Shown here in pieces: positions 45,577 through 59,700 of a stretch of 64,000 nt of DNA. The notes beneath the pieces were generated by a model. That model made no database searches and was not told the DNA's origin. It saw nothing but the letters and a program-made list of their open reading frames with translations. Every line of letters begins with the position of its first letter. Position 1 is the stretch's first letter. Location of the stretch: positions 33,135,360 through 33,199,359 of the forward strand of contig OX465583.1 in assembly GCA_950022655.1 (NCBI GenBank), read 5' to 3'. This DNA comes from Alentia gelatinosa. Taxonomy: Eukaryota; Annelida; Polychaeta; Phyllodocida; Polynoidae. The translations under genes were made by a program, and so were the position numbers.

Positions 45577-48110
45577 TCAACGGGGGTAGTTTTCAGTTAG
45601 CATATCACATTTGAAACTTGTAAACAAAGTCCACCGTTGAGGTCTCTCTGTTACGTTACGGCGTGGACTGGCCTCGGTCATTGTGTCCTAGCCATCCTGC
45701 TCCCTCACCCTCACCCTCCATTCCACATCTGCTGTCTTTGATTCCTGGTCCTGTCAGGCATTAGAGCAAGTCTACATATTAGTTTGATTTATTTATGAAA
45801 GTCCTTAATCAAAGACCTGAGCAAATCTGATTATGGCTGCGCATGCTGCCTTCTACAGCAAACATTATGGAGGCAGAGCATTCGTCAGGGGCACTGATAG
45901 ATGTATATTATTGCCCGTGCCCCATCGGCCCGTGACCCACATCGTCCAGCCCATTCCCCCCTCCCCCCCCCCCCCCCCACACACGCACCATGTCTCCACA
46001 GACTGTCATTTACCCCTCCCTCCTGGCGCCAGCCACCCCTGTTCGTTTTGAGTGTCTGGGGGAGAGGGTGGTCGCGGCTTCATTGTGTAATCGATGTGCC
46101 TGGTTCATACGTGCACCGAGGGATTGCAGCTTCCTCCAACACGTCCTTACCACGCAGTCTGTATCCGATATATTGGAGAAGACCACAGGAGGAGGAGGAG
46201 GATCGGACCCACCTTCAACGGCCACTGCGCCTCAAACATATCCCCCATGGATCTGTGTGCATGAAAGAAGCTTTGTCTTACTTTTATGTAAGCTGATGCA
46301 GGTTCCTAGAATCACACTAAAAGGAAATTCCTTAGGAAGATAGTGGTAGTAGGGATTCCATTTATTTCCACGTTCGCGTCTCCATTATCAGGAATGGAGT
46401 ATACATAGATTCTAGTCACAGTTTTATCTGATCTGAATTTAATAATCTGTCACGCGTATATTACTGTTGAGAGCAAGGTTTTGGTGAGAATCTCATCTGA
46501 GGCTGGGTGAAGATTATTCTCATATATAGCGGAATGCTATAAAGTATTCTCATCTCTTGATTAAAGTTCACAATCAAAGACTCGAGCAAGTCTAGAATTT
46601 GGATGACAAAAGGAATATGGGCTCAAATGAGAGATGATAGCCCCAAACATGCACCCTGTAAGACGAATATGACATGAGTGCGGAGATGAATGTAGTCATG
46701 GTTCGTGATAAATGAACATCTACTTGAGAAATAAAGGAACTAGTCCCAGCTTACCTATTGATATAGTCATTGTAGGTAACAATAAGACGAGAGCTTTAAG
46801 AGTACGAGACCCATATCGTTTCTGTGAACGGCATGAGTTGTGAGAGAAAAGACTCCCGATCCCTGCACAGAAAAGCCGCCTCTTCTATTTTATACAACCT
46901 CCATGTTTTGTTGATCTCTGGAGTAAATCTGACCCCACGAGAAAGAAAGAAAAAAACACGCAAACGCTGCTGGTAAATACAGCTTGTGGTGCGATTCCGC
47001 CTTTACCTTATAAGGAGCTTGATGTCATATCTCCATAGATACAAGAAAAGTGTATACATAATTACTAAGATAAGTCCTCAATGAATTGACGTAAAGAGAG
47101 GCGATAAGGCTCTTTAAACAATCGTTTATTTGGCAATTGTGAGTTGGGCTGTACATTTTGTCTATACCTTAACCATTGGCAGTATATGGTAACGTTCGGT
47201 GTATGAATATAGCTCAGCTCACGTGGTAGATTACTTTGATCCGTACAGACTTATCAGCGATTATTTAGACGATTGTAGACTGTGTGGCACCCAAAGCCCA
47301 GGTAAGAGACTGACGTTTACAGGTCTCCCTCAATAAAACGAGAGCGGATGTTTACAAACACCAAAATGATTCCGCTATGGTCAGTGTTAAAAAATCATTT
47401 TACATTCCTATTCAGGCGTATTTATCACGGCATATTCGCCACATCTTTCTCCAATCGCCAAGTTCAAATATATATGAGACACTATTGCCATATATTACGC
47501 ATGGAACTAGAGAGAGCCGTGGTTTCGGTGTCGTATCTGGTTGTTTAAATCTCTTCGACCTACAAGTTTGTTTTTCAGTAGTTCTACTACCTGAGTGTAG
47601 GATGAGCGGATGAGGGGAAGGCCGTTGGCTGTGTATACATACATTTTACACCAGGCAAACCGGTGACAGCTGCCCCAGTGACACACATCCATCTGATCAC
47701 CGAGATGCGGGGACGCTTGACGCTTGACACTGATGACACCTTACCACTGACCCCCACTCCCCAATCTCGTCTGATTCAACGAGTATATGCTCGTCGTCTG
47801 ATTGGAACATAAGGCTGACGATTCACCATTATGTAGGCCCTTTACCATCCTATATTCTCTGGGAATATGATGGAATTTCCTTTTGTGAACTAGACGAAAT
47901 TTTGACCGGGTATTGGGGTAGATTTGGTAAGGAATAAGCAAGAACACTTTATCTATGGCCGAAGCTACCTTGAATATTTACCAGAATTCAATCTGATAGT
48001 CCGGTATTGGGATAAAGAATATTGAGGTCTCATTGGACTGACAAGGATTATAGAGGAAATTATATTCAACCTCGATACTTAGACTGAGACTCTCACAGAA
48101 TGTCTTGGCA
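45577..48110. other. no gene recognised; repeats inside
   Basis: Copies of the AATCAAAGAC-type dispersed repeat lie at 45781-45831 and 46556-46601. A C6-T-C16 tract lies at 45956-45978. Frames at 45833-46343 are open in several phases because the DNA is GC-rich, and they are not recognisable. Confidence 0.45.
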
Positions 48111-48367
48111 CTAGGGGCGCCACGGTTTGCTTTGCCCATGGACAGTGTATTGAGTGTTCAGTCCATGCTTTGCCGTACTGGTTGGACGTGGTGGGGTGAA
48201 GGGTGCGGTGGTGATGGTGCGGAGGACGGGTGGGAAAGGGTCGGGAGAACTGACACGCACGATGAGTCCCCCACACGCGAGGTGCGACTTGCTGCCTGCT
48301 CCTCCAGCATGAAGCCCCTCTGTGTCACAGTCATTACTGTTGGACCCATCACAGGGGCACACACAGT
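48111..48367 (-). CDS. possible Cys-rich terminal exon
   Basis: On the minus strand an acceptor CCTGCCCACCCCGCCAG precedes 48367. A phase-1 start opens CVCPCDGSNSNDCDTEG and then a Ser/Thr/Pro-rich tail to a TAG at 48111. Clustered Cys and a phase-1 boundary are usual for extracellular modules, but no family is recognisable and other frames here are open as well. Weak. Confidence 0.18.
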
Positions 48368-49036
48368 CTGGCGGGGTGGGCAGGATACAGAGTACCCACA
48401 GGCCCATCCCATGCCCTTACCGCGAACCACCCTCCCATCCCCGCACCCTGCCCGCAGAGGGTGGGGGAGAGGTATATATATGGGTCAGGATGGAGATGGA
48501 TGGGCCACCAGATTCACATCTTAGCATTAAGGAAACGATCGCTCCGCTCCATGGGCAACTTCAGTCTTTCAATCTCCCAGCGGAGTTGGGCTAACGGGTC
48601 CTTACAATGCAGATTTCAATATCCCTGCCCGAAGACCGAGACATCAAGATGAACATCGCCGATAGGACGTTCCTGAAATGTCTGACTGCTCCTAGTGTTA
48701 ATCCTGCGGGGCCGTATCAGACGGGGTCTTTCTCTAATGGAAGATGGTTAGTTTAGGCGGAAAAATCCATCTCTCCCATCATTGGAACGATACTGATTTT
48801 TATATCATTGTTGTTTACATTAGGACTTAACGGGAATAACGTCTTAAAATCGACCACTGTTTACTTGTATGATACGATCTAATACGTTTGTTGATCAGTG
48901 TATATAATGATGATGAATATTTTTGAACTGAAGGTTTATATTATTGGGTGAGTTTCCGACAATTCAGTCTAACGCTGGATACCACCTTTGCGATGACCTC
49001 AGATATGGCTTTCACTTTTACTGTTATATAATTCAT
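48368..49036. other. no gene recognised
   Basis: The first 100 bases are GC-rich, the rest AT-rich. Nothing supported. Confidence 0.5.
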
Positions 49037-49181
<145 letters not shown>

Positions 49182-49274
49182 GCACGCTTTATTATGGCCT
49201 GAGGGTGAGGTGGCTTTATAATATCAATTCATTTTCTCTTTGTGCGAACTCATTGCTAACTGCCTACTGTTCAG

Positions 49275-49438
49275 AGGCCGCTCTGCACCGTGCGCCGTTC
49301 TCCCAACGCAGGGCGCCACTGGTTGCTGCCCACCAGAATCTGCCCTTATCAGTTGGTGACCTTTTCCACGTAGACGCCCCACCACCCTCGACCCGCCGTA
49401 AGAGGCCCCCGGCGCGTCGTCCGGCTCGGCCGGGATGA
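49275..49438 (+). CDS. candidate downstream exon, phase 1
   Basis: A good acceptor (GCTAACTGCCTACTGTTCAG) precedes 49275. With a phase-1 junction the exon reads [20 protein letters not shown] and continues 54 codons to TGA at 49436-49438, ending in a basic tail with [11 protein letters not shown]. The other two frames have stops. The phase fits the exons ending at 23844 and 32262. An internal donor C|GTAAGAG after 49397 would instead give a symmetric 123-bp phase 1-1 exon. RRKR resembles a furin site if the protein is the type II membrane protein. I do not recognise the sequence, and linkage to either first exon is inferred from phase and strand only. Confidence 0.35.
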
Positions 49439-49482
49439 GGGCAGTTCAGTATGTTGTTCTGTCAGAACCGCCTGGCTCGCCC

Positions 49483-49488
49483 ATTAAA
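49483..49488 (+). terminator. ATTAAA poly(A) signal candidate
   Basis: ATTAAA lies 45 bases after the TGA of the candidate terminal exon. It is the commonest variant of the animal cleavage signal but also a frequent chance hexamer. Confidence 0.25.
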
Positions 49489-52400
49489 CGATACAGCCTA
49501 TCATCTGGGAGGGTGCGGCTGTGCTTGATGCCATCCTTGTAAGCCAATCAGTGAGGCGGACGGCGAGCCGTATCTCTGCCGCCCGATCCCGCCCTGTCGT
49601 CGCCTCCTGTAAAGAGATCCGCCACCCGGGTCCCTCACACTGACCACCCCACTACTCAGGATCTAACCGGAATCCCCCGGCCCCCGCGGCCCCGCCCCCG
49701 CCGCCTACCGCCCGGATCAAGCCACGCCAAGCCGGGGAACTTACAGGTCTCCGGGGGTGGGAGAGCCGTTGTTACTGTGAGGCTGATTCACGTGCCTACC
49801 AATCATCCAATCAGAGGAGGCCGAGGATTTCTGCCTGGCTGGCGTTAACGGTCGTCCTAACGGGGGATAGAGATCGGCGCCTCGTCGCCATTCCCCCTCG
49901 CAAAGGTGCTATCTGTGAAGCCGTGTTCCTAGCCGAGCTGGCGCAGAAAGATTTCATGAGACTGTTACTGCTTTGGTCTTGGTCAAGGCTGCTGTTGTAC
50001 TTCCTCGAAGGGGATTTTTACTGCGGGATTGTATTTTCAGTTCTCCAACACAGACCTCGCTTTTCTATTGTGGTACATATAAATCCACTCTATTATTTAC
50101 CGTCGTCCTATATAAATTGCCCATTAGCGTATATTGGCATTACTTAATTGGCCCCCAGCCTGCAATTAACTTTGGGGAATGGACCAACTCGGTACAGTAA
50201 TGAGATGTCTGTGCTTGCTCCTGGTAGCTGGTTGTAAACACGGCCGCTCGGTCAGACATTCTGGCATTGGGTTATTGGGTCATTAGGTCTGTGCACTTAG
50301 ATTGCACTTTTTAGAGCCTTTGTATATTGAGAAAAGATAATAGGTTCATTGAGATATGATCAGATACAAAATTGGCAAAATGGAGGTGTATGATAATGTT
50401 CATATCGAATTGCATGTATGTCGGGTTTGCTACATTTTCTTGTTTACAGTAACGTTGGCGACTCTTGAGTTAAATTTGTTCTACCTCTGTAACCAGGGAC
50501 AACTGTTGCCACCTCAAATCCTGTGTAAATCCACATTGTTATTGCGCTGTCTATACAAGCAGACACCCACATGTAATGAGGTCAGCTTCATCAGATTAGT
50601 GAAATGGTCCGTGACTGGTGGCACAGATGTAGTGATTATGAATCGAAGCGTAGTCTCGCTGTAAACAGTAATAATCACATAGACCACCTGTGTTTGGTGA
50701 TTATCAGTGGCTGGGATCGCCAGTGCGCAAAATTATAGGTGTGGTAAGTCGCTCAGATGTCAGCGCCTTGTGACAACCCTCCTAAGTATCGATCTAGTAA
50801 ATTATGCTATTATGAGGAAAGTATTAGTGATAAATAACCGGTTTACCAACGGATTCCCATATCCTGTGGATTGATGAAGATTGGTATGTTGGTAGGATTC
50901 ATTTGCGCATATATTCATCCATGTATGCATGTGGAAACATACGTCAATACATATAAACATGCTCTACATAGAATTGGAAATACGCCCTTAAAATATATAC
51001 AGAGCAGTTTGATTATATTAATTATCCCGAACCACTCTGTGTACCACCACTTAGACAAACTTAAACTGGCTTTATTTTCAGAGTGTTATCCTTGAACTTG
51101 AATCTACCCCGCCCCTCATCACCCACCAGGGGTTTGATTCTTGGATCAGTTGTACGTTTGAGAAAAGTTTATCCTAATGTAATCCTCATAATGAATCTTG
51201 ATAATCAAAGACTTAAGGAATTCTAAGACAAACCTCCACACATTTCAAGATACAGAGCAAGCAGCTCGCACCTTTCCTGTGTTCCCACACAGATGCACTA
51301 CAACTATACGCTACCGCTACACTGCATGACCCACCCGTGGACCGACTGATCTTCGGCTGGCAGGCTACTTCAGAGAAAGAACCGGAGACACCAGAGACAG
51401 TCAAAGGGAGCCAGGAAGACTGCTAGGCCAGGACAGGAGTGGTTGTTGTACACGGCCAAAGTAGGGAACTTCCCTGAGCAGCTCATCAAAAGGGTCGGCA
51501 TCTGTGTCCTCGGCCCTCTCCCGACGGCTTCATCAGATGTCTTATTTGATTTGCTCCTTCACAGGAGTTGAGGCAGGACCACACAATAAAAGCCGTCTAT
51601 TGTACAGATTTGGTTTCGGGTAGAAAAATCTAGTTCTGCTAATTATCTTCACAGAAACCGGCGAACGTATCTAATCACTGCCAACCAGGAACCAGTATGT
51701 GTGCAACCAGGAACCAGTGTGTGCAATGTATATTGTTGTGGACGTTATGGGATATCGCCAGATATTGGTCTACTAAGAATAGCACGGATTGACCGAAAAC
51801 TAACACGTACATGTATATTCTTTAGGGAAGTTTTCCGAGTATGAGTACATGTCAAAGCTGGTCATGGAGGAATGAGGAGAGGTTTAGAGTCAAGTCCACA
51901 GCAAGGCGCTGTTGTCTCTCTGCATTATCAATGCATCCATGATTGATCTATTAGCTTGTATTATTTTATACCACCACAGCAATTTTCTAACAGAGATGCA
52001 GCAAACTGTAAAATAATATTTTGTATCTGCTGACATTTAAACTGCCTAGGTCTCACCTTAAATTGACACATGGGAGAGAAAAAAACGTCTGGGGGGAATA
52101 AAAGTCAACTCATACTCACAAATTTCCCTGCAATCCCCAGAAATGTCAAACTTAACACTTTCAATGTGGCTTATGCAGTGGCTATGAATCTCCTTTCACA
52201 TTTGATAGCGAAGACGGGGACCAGTAGCACTGAATGTTTCTGAGGTAGCATTTGCCGTGGTCTGGTTTCCTCGGTTGGAGGCTGATTGGTTGAAACGTCC
52301 CCGGATTCTTGCGACGATAACGGTCGCCGCTGCCTCATAGATTGATCTGATTAATTTGTTTTTTATCTCTTTGAAAAAATACAGAGGACACATCATGCTG

Positions 52401-53708
52401 GTTGTTGCTTATGCTTAGTTCTATATGTATAAGGAGGCTTATGGGCGAAATTTTGTCGTCAATGTAGAAATTAACTATATTTAGAAATTATGATAAACAT
52501 TGATTAAAGACTACATAATGCAAAAGAAAGGTAGGGTTTCTTTTCAACTAACGACTTCATCTTTCTGTGAAACTATTGGGTCAATTTGTTTATGGGAGGA
52601 ACCAATATTTACAGAACTGCGCGACGGATTGAAAACTGCAGCTCGCACAAAGCATGTTAACAGCCTGAGGTCATGTCCAAAAGCGGACAGCCATCTGTGC
52701 TAGAACCCTCGATGAGCCCAGGGCAGCCTCCTCAAATGACCACTGGTCAAGGGTGTGTTGGTGGCTCTGGTGAAGATGGGGAGTGGGGGTGGGGTCATCT
52801 CTAGGGTTGCCAGGGAGGGATGCGGTCCGAGGGGGCAGTCATATGATCTCCAATCCGGAGGTCAGATACCGGAAAGGCACAATAATCACAGATATCAGTA
52901 ACTTTTCTTAAATACATCTCTAAATTATAGTGTTTTATGATAGAGCCGGTGTAGGAGCGACTAAACAGCACTATTCTCCCAGTAAAAACTAAATTAGTAA
53001 GTTTATTGATCAGGAACAGGACAGACGGACTGTTTTCTTTTCCACCATTTGCTTGATTTGGGCGTGATACCAAAAGAGTAGTGATAAACCTGATCAATGT
53101 TATGTTACATTTGTTTTGCCTGGTGTGCAGCGGTACATTAACGGGCACATGGGAACCTCTAGAAAAAACACTCCGAGTCTAGAGATATATACTGATTTAA
53201 GAAGAATACATGTATTTCTACTTATACACTACGAGCGTCACAAGGCACGCATAAAATGATAATATTTTGCTAAATCACATGTAAGATTACATTACGATCT
53301 GAAAGAGGAGAATATCACTATATCAGAGACGTGGCAGATGCTAACATATGTGGGAATGTGAAAGGTGAGAATTTGTAACCATCTTATATTGAATGTAACA
53401 AATTAGTATGTGATTCTAGTTGGTGGATGGAGGGGGGGGGGGGGGGGGTTTGAGGGATCAGGATTCCCAGATAGAGGACCGTTACTTACGATATGGAATA
53501 GTCCTGGGAAAACGAGACATTGAGGAAAGTGACTCAAAACAACCGGCTCCTCTACTTGTAACGTCCTTTGTCCGTGTGAGAACATGACCCTACAGCGCAG
53601 GCCGTGCCGTCCCCTCTTTAACACGGCTACCATACATAACGGTGCTAACGAATACACTACCTGTGTCTGACAAGAGGGGATCGACCGAATATAACTCCCA
53701 CTCCTGAC
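49489..53708. other. no gene recognised; GC-rich start
   Basis: 49560-49760 is very GC-rich, with GGCCCCGCCCCCG-type Sp1-like sites, and could be a promoter. At 51682-51725 CAACCAGGAACCAGT is tandemly duplicated with a 22-bp period. 51196-51225 is a short copy of the dispersed AATCAAAGAC repeat. A G17 run lies at 53432-53448. A 115-codon minus-strand frame (52801-53148) is not recognisable. Confidence 0.45.
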
Positions 53709-53722
53709 CCACCAGGTGGCGC
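53709..53722 (+). promoter_or_regulatory. CTCF-like motif, full match
   Basis: CCACCAGGTGGCGC fits all 14 positions of CCASYAGRKGGCRS. CTCF is conserved across bilaterians and marks chromatin boundaries. Occupancy is untested. Confidence 0.45.
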
Positions 53723-56700
53723 CTCCCTGCCGGAAGTAGTACATGTATATATTCAAGGAGGAGAGGGCATGCGCAGACGAGACAGTTACTGCCGGTAGCC
53801 AGCGCGAGTGACTGTTATTGGTAGGTTTCTCACAGAAGCCGATCGGTAACAGGGACACATCAGAATACGAAACATGAAAACGGTGGGATAGAGGTTTGTG
53901 GAATAGTTCAGGGTATTGTTCCCTCTCCCTCCTTTATATAATCCCGACGGGCAGCCATATGGATGCAGTGGTGTACAAGTAGGGCAGGCAGTAACCGCAC
54001 ACTACAGTTGAAACTGTGCCATGTAGACAACATAACCAAATGTACAATGGAGGCTTTTTATGCCCCGCCCCTGGGGTCTCATCTCAGAGACCACCCATCA
54101 TTTGTCAGAAATGCAGTGGACTCGGCTCAAACTAAGCGATATTTATAGGCTTGGTTCTGATCGTCCTGTGTGCCCCCAATAATCACATTATCCGGCCTTC
54201 CCCTGAAACCCAGGCCATTAGTGTTCATTTGGCTTCGCCAAATTGGTTTCGGAGACATGGTCAATCGGGAAAATTAAAAAAAATATAAATTAATCATTTT
54301 CTCTCCTGTGGACAGAGCTTTTGCATCAGAGGTCATCAAGCATCCCGTTTCGTAATCGTATTTTATCCTGCCACTTGAGGAAACCCAGTCTCATTGTGTT
54401 TCAATCTGTGTCATATTGTAGATGTAAATTTGATCTGTGGTTGGTAGCTCCATTGTGCACCAGAAACTGAGAGAGCAGATAATAATAGAAGACAATAGCT
54501 GTATTCCTTCCGTACCGGACCATTGAGGAGTCAACTAACCGAGAGTCAGGGAACTACATTTTTTCTAGCTAGCTATTCGTACGTGGAGATTTGTGTTTGT
54601 TTTTGTTTTAGAGCATGCACGTTTATTTGAATAACCATGTTATAATTCTGAAGGTATTCTGTGCTTTGCGAGGATCGGTGTTCTTGGAATTAACATTCAG
54701 GGTCCAAAGATACTATATGCCTATAGTGGTCATAGTGGATCTGAGTGAGTGAGAATTGTCACAGGTAGAGAGATTAGGTGTGGGTGTGTGGTATAAGCGG
54801 GTTAATTCGCACGTGCAGCCCGGAACATGGGCGATTGAGTCAACAGCACGTGCACGCCATGTGCGTGATGTTATGTGCAAGGATATGCCAGTTACATTCC
54901 ACCCCGGGACGCCTCCCCGTAACCTAGAAGGCACGTGCTGCAGGCCCAGGTCGCATTCCGTCTCAGTTTTTCTCCGTGATGTTATTTTTACCAGTAGAAT
55001 TGCAGATAGATGGTTATGATCATGGAATGGGGTATGGGAGTATCTTGGTCTTATCCAGGGGTATCTGGGCGAGCAGGGTGTGTAGTTACTGTATACTGAG
55101 ATCTCTTAATCGTATACGTTTCTCCTTGATATGTGACCAATACAGACGTGAGCGTCAGAGACGGATTTAGCCGCTTAACTAGATTAACTCATGTTCCTGT
55201 TAATCCCCCCTCCTCCTGCTGACCATTGCACCTCCGTGTAGTCACTGGCCCCTTCTCATCTATAGAACTCGGGAGGTATGAGACTCACCTGCCGCCCGCC
55301 CACCGCCCACTGAGATATGACGCTCACCGCCCACCGGGACGCAATATTCAGCGTATCACCACCCACCCTGACGCGGTACTAGTCTGTCATCGAGCCCTGC
55401 CTGGTCACGGGATCTCTTATCTTCCAGCAGGAAGACTCGCATGATGATGGTGATCCGCACACGTCTAATCGCCACGAGGGGGAGCTGGTAGAACCCCGGC
55501 GCCGTCTTTACCCACCCGCCGACGCCCCGTTAGCGTCAACCGATTACCGGCTTTCATCTTGTGATCTGTGGTAGTGTTCGACGAGCGGGTGATCGGCGGG
55601 CGGGCTGGCGGTGGTGGCCGATTGATCCACCACACGTCGTGTCTTTGTGATCATTCCTATCGATCGTCCAGTCCATCCATTATTCAGTGATCCACTAGTG
55701 GAGTGGGAGGGTGGTGGAGGGGAGCACAGCAGAGGGGGTTCGTATGATACTCAACAGGACGAGCTCCCATGAGCTGCTCAATATAAAGAACAACTGTGTA
55801 GGAACACGTTATAGGAGTAGCTCAGCTATAGGTCTTCCACAACAAGTATGGCCTTAAACAATTGCCTGTTGTGCCTTAGGGTCATACCACAGGTCATCCC
55901 AGTGAGCAGCTCACACAGACCTCCCTCGAGTACATCTAAGATCCATGTCGGTGCACAGAACTGAGGCCGGGCGTCAGGTTGGGGGAGGAGGACAGGGACA
56001 CAGGAGGTAGGCAGGAGGAAGAGGACACGTGATGGGTGGAGATCCCGGCGATGAATAAGACGGCTGCCCCGCGTGATGTGGACATGTGATAGGCAGATCT
56101 ATCGATGAAGGCCGCACTGAACTCTCCCTGCCTCCCGTCCCTTCCCCTGGGAGCTCACGTGGCAGTGTCTGCGATCTACGTTACAATCAGAGTCTGACGA
56201 CCGTGCCGCTTGCAGAGCAGCCTCAGGGCGGCGAGGGAAACGTTCACTGGGAAATGCCCGGGTCCCTGTGGTAATAAAACACACGCCGGACGATGTTATC
56301 ATGTCGGTTCATAATACTTGCATGGAGAGTGTGCAGTTTGAATCGTCGAAATAGTTTCTTTATCACTTATGACAGGCATTATTGAAAACGGAACGCGCGC
56401 TACATTGAAGCGCAGTCGTTCTGCCTTGTGACATTAAAACGTCAGGTTGCGTCTGTGCAAATCAGAATGTATTAATACTTCCGATACCAGGCACATTTTT
56501 ATCGTGGCTATGTATAGAATCGTGCAGCTATGTGCAGCTTCTGTATAGTCAGCAGAATTTAGTGTAGCTCCGCACTTACTTTACATGCCACAACTGCTTC
56601 ACTCTGTGCAGTTCAGTACAGCCACGCGTATTGAATACGAGAATAATCAATAAACAGTGTACACACGTCTGTCAATATCCCGTACTGATCGAGGTGTTAT

Positions 56701-59700
56701 TTTCACATCCTCTTAAATAAAATCTCCCATTGGCCTGTCCATGTCTTTTTTACGCATACCGAATGCAGGTTTTGTTCGCCATGAAAATGATAAAAATAAC
56801 AACGAAACAAGTTGAATGCACGGTGAAATGCTCCTTCAGAATTGTGCCCCTCATCACTTCTCCAACAATTTTCTCTGGCTCTCCACCCTCCTACTTCTGC
56901 GGAAAATAAATGGATTGGGAGAGCGGGGCAGTAATTGGGAAGGAAAGGAACCAGCCCACTCATTACCATTGAGAATATGTGGTAAGGAGATGGTGAGGGG
57001 AGGGGAGAGGGGGCGCCACAAGAAGCGTGGATTCGGGGAAACCTCTGGGCGGTCAGCTCAGCCCAAGGCTCATCCTGGCCCTGCTTCTACGTGACTAACA
57101 TGAGCAATGGATCAGCCTCAGCGTCAATGTGCCTGCGATATCACCAATCTCTGGACACAATTAAATCAGCCACTGCCCCGTCCGTCTTATGAATATCACA
57201 GTGGTGAGATAGGGAGTCCCGGACAAGTTGCCTTCAGTGTGGAGGGGTGATACCATATCTGACCCCCATCTCTCTGCTTCATATCTCCGAGGCGCTAGTC
57301 TGGTCAGTGAAGCAGCGGTGATGTTGCTAGACGAGCAAATATTCAGAACTGCCTGGGGGTATTCTTATTGGCTAGAACTGAGGGGTAAAGAAGGTCATCT
57401 TAGTTCAGTAGAGGTCAGCCGGGATAAGACATTCTGCAATAATAACACCTGGACACACGCAGGCAGGTGTATTATACCTGGTAGACACCCTACATCTCCT
57501 CCACATCGTGTAAAGACTGAGAAGATTTTACAAGGCGACGTTCTTTTAGCGATTTTAACGACAAAACAGATACCACCAGTGTGTTCTGTAAGCGTCGTCC
57601 ACTGGTCCATTCCTAGAAAATGAGAAATGATAAAAACAAGTTTTTGATGTTTGAACAGAATGTTCATTGTGATATAATCGCATTACATTTTATCATTCGT
57701 ATAGCGATGCAGCCAAGAACCACTCATTTTTTTCTGGCTCATTAAAGGTTTTATGTGTTCAGTTCATGTTTCCATGTGGAGGATGGAGAGGCTTTGAGAG
57801 GCGATACTTTATTTATTTCTATAGAAGCTTTGATCTGAAATCATCATATTTATATACAATGCTACAGATTTCAGGATTCCTAAACTCTATCGAAAATAGA
57901 GAGTGCGTGGTGCAGGGGTGATTAATTCAGTTTTATAAAGAGTGCCAGCCTACAGTTCCACATACAGTTATTATTAACCGTTAAGGCTTGTCGAGGCATG
58001 TTAACCATACGGTCTGTAGATATACAGATGCCAAATTATTACCTTTCTTTGCTCGAAATACAAAAGCAAAGAGCAGGGTACTAGGGAGTATCATGACACC
58101 TTCCTATGGCCTGTAAATCAAGATAGTTGTCCTAAGCCGTGAGAGTGTGCAGTATTAGAATCCAGTTGGCCAGTAGAACCACCACCACGACGCTGACCTG
58201 GATCCCCCTCCTGCCCTCTCACCTCCTCCTCTCAGCCACGTTTCGCCTGGAGTTAACAGGTTGGATATGATCCAAGCGATCCAACTGCACTTTAGGGGCC
58301 CCGAGAGCTTGGCTTGTAAAATGATCGGACTTCCAACCCCCTTCAACTTTAATAACAGGGGATCTTGGAACCACCTTTTATATAATTTTGTGATACATTT
58401 CTCAGACAAGCGGCCATAGGCCACACATTGGGTACAGCTAATATCCCCTGGGTCACAGAGTTTAATATCCAGATGGTCCATGCCCCATTAGAAACTACTT
58501 GTATGTAGTAGCAGATGGGACCTTTAAAGTGACCATAAAGCATGGCGTATAGACGACCTGTTTGACCGCCTGGTGCCCTTATTACACACCTCCTACCACC
58601 CTGCACACTCTCCTCTTACATGAAAAAATGCCCTGCTGGCATCTGGAAACCAATAACCTGCGGCCACCTGAGACATGGGCCAAGGTAATGGTCATCAAAC
58701 ATTGACCTGGAGCCTGACCTCTCGGTATCAACCCCAGATGATGTGCATTCCTGATACAATACTGAGTTACCACGTCATTGTGAAGGAATGGCGCTTGCTT
58801 GTCAACTGCTTCCCTCACATTTCTGAGATGATGTTTCATATTCTGAACCTGCTGATTGGCGCAAATGCAGCAGGTGTGTTTTAACCATAGTTAATATGTT
58901 CGTGGTTGTCTAAATGTACTCCATATATTAGCATACCACAGTGTGATGAAAAAGTTCCATTTCATATAGTCATCCATTACCTAAGGCTGGACAGAGACGT
59001 TATCCATCTTTGTAAATGGCTGCTTTGCTTTACTAGCCGTATTACGACTTAACACTTTCTTCTCTGCCTTTTCATTAAGGTTGAATCACGGGAGCATTGC
59101 CAATGATGTATGTCATTTGGATTTTACTAAGCACAGCCAAGAAATGATTGTGAAAGTTGGTGAGAGCTACAATCTCCTCGCGCAGGCTTGGAACACCTGC
59201 AGCGGAGGTCGTGAGGACAAAGAACTGCCGCTTATTTCCGTAAACACCGTATAATGCCGACACTTTGGGCGGTAATAGCGAGCAGCTCAGCCGACCTGTT
59301 TTCTGTCACGGCACGTAGACACGTTATGGCCAGGTTCCACCTGCTCTCCGACAACCCGCCACACGTAGTGCATACAAAAACAGGGCGTCTTCATCCAGCC
59401 CCTGTCCGACTGCCTCATGCCTTACCAGGCAACTGTTTTAATTTTACATCGTGTTTATGGGAAAGGCATCTTTACCTTGGAGTAGGCCATAAGGTAAATA
59501 AGGAATACTTGCACATTGTGTTTATGAGCACTGGACTTTACCAAGTAGTATACGGAAAATAGATAATTTCACAGTGCCCCACTTTTGTAACAAAATGAAT
59601 CACTCAATGTAAGCTCCCATTCGATCCTGAAATTTGTATATTTAGTAGATTCTTCCTTTCTCTGTCGCAAACCGATGTTCACTTTTCAAATTGAGCCAAT

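Noticed and set aside
48105..48524. 139-codon plus-strand frame
   Set aside because: The region is GC-rich and open in several frames on both strands; no motif supports this one.
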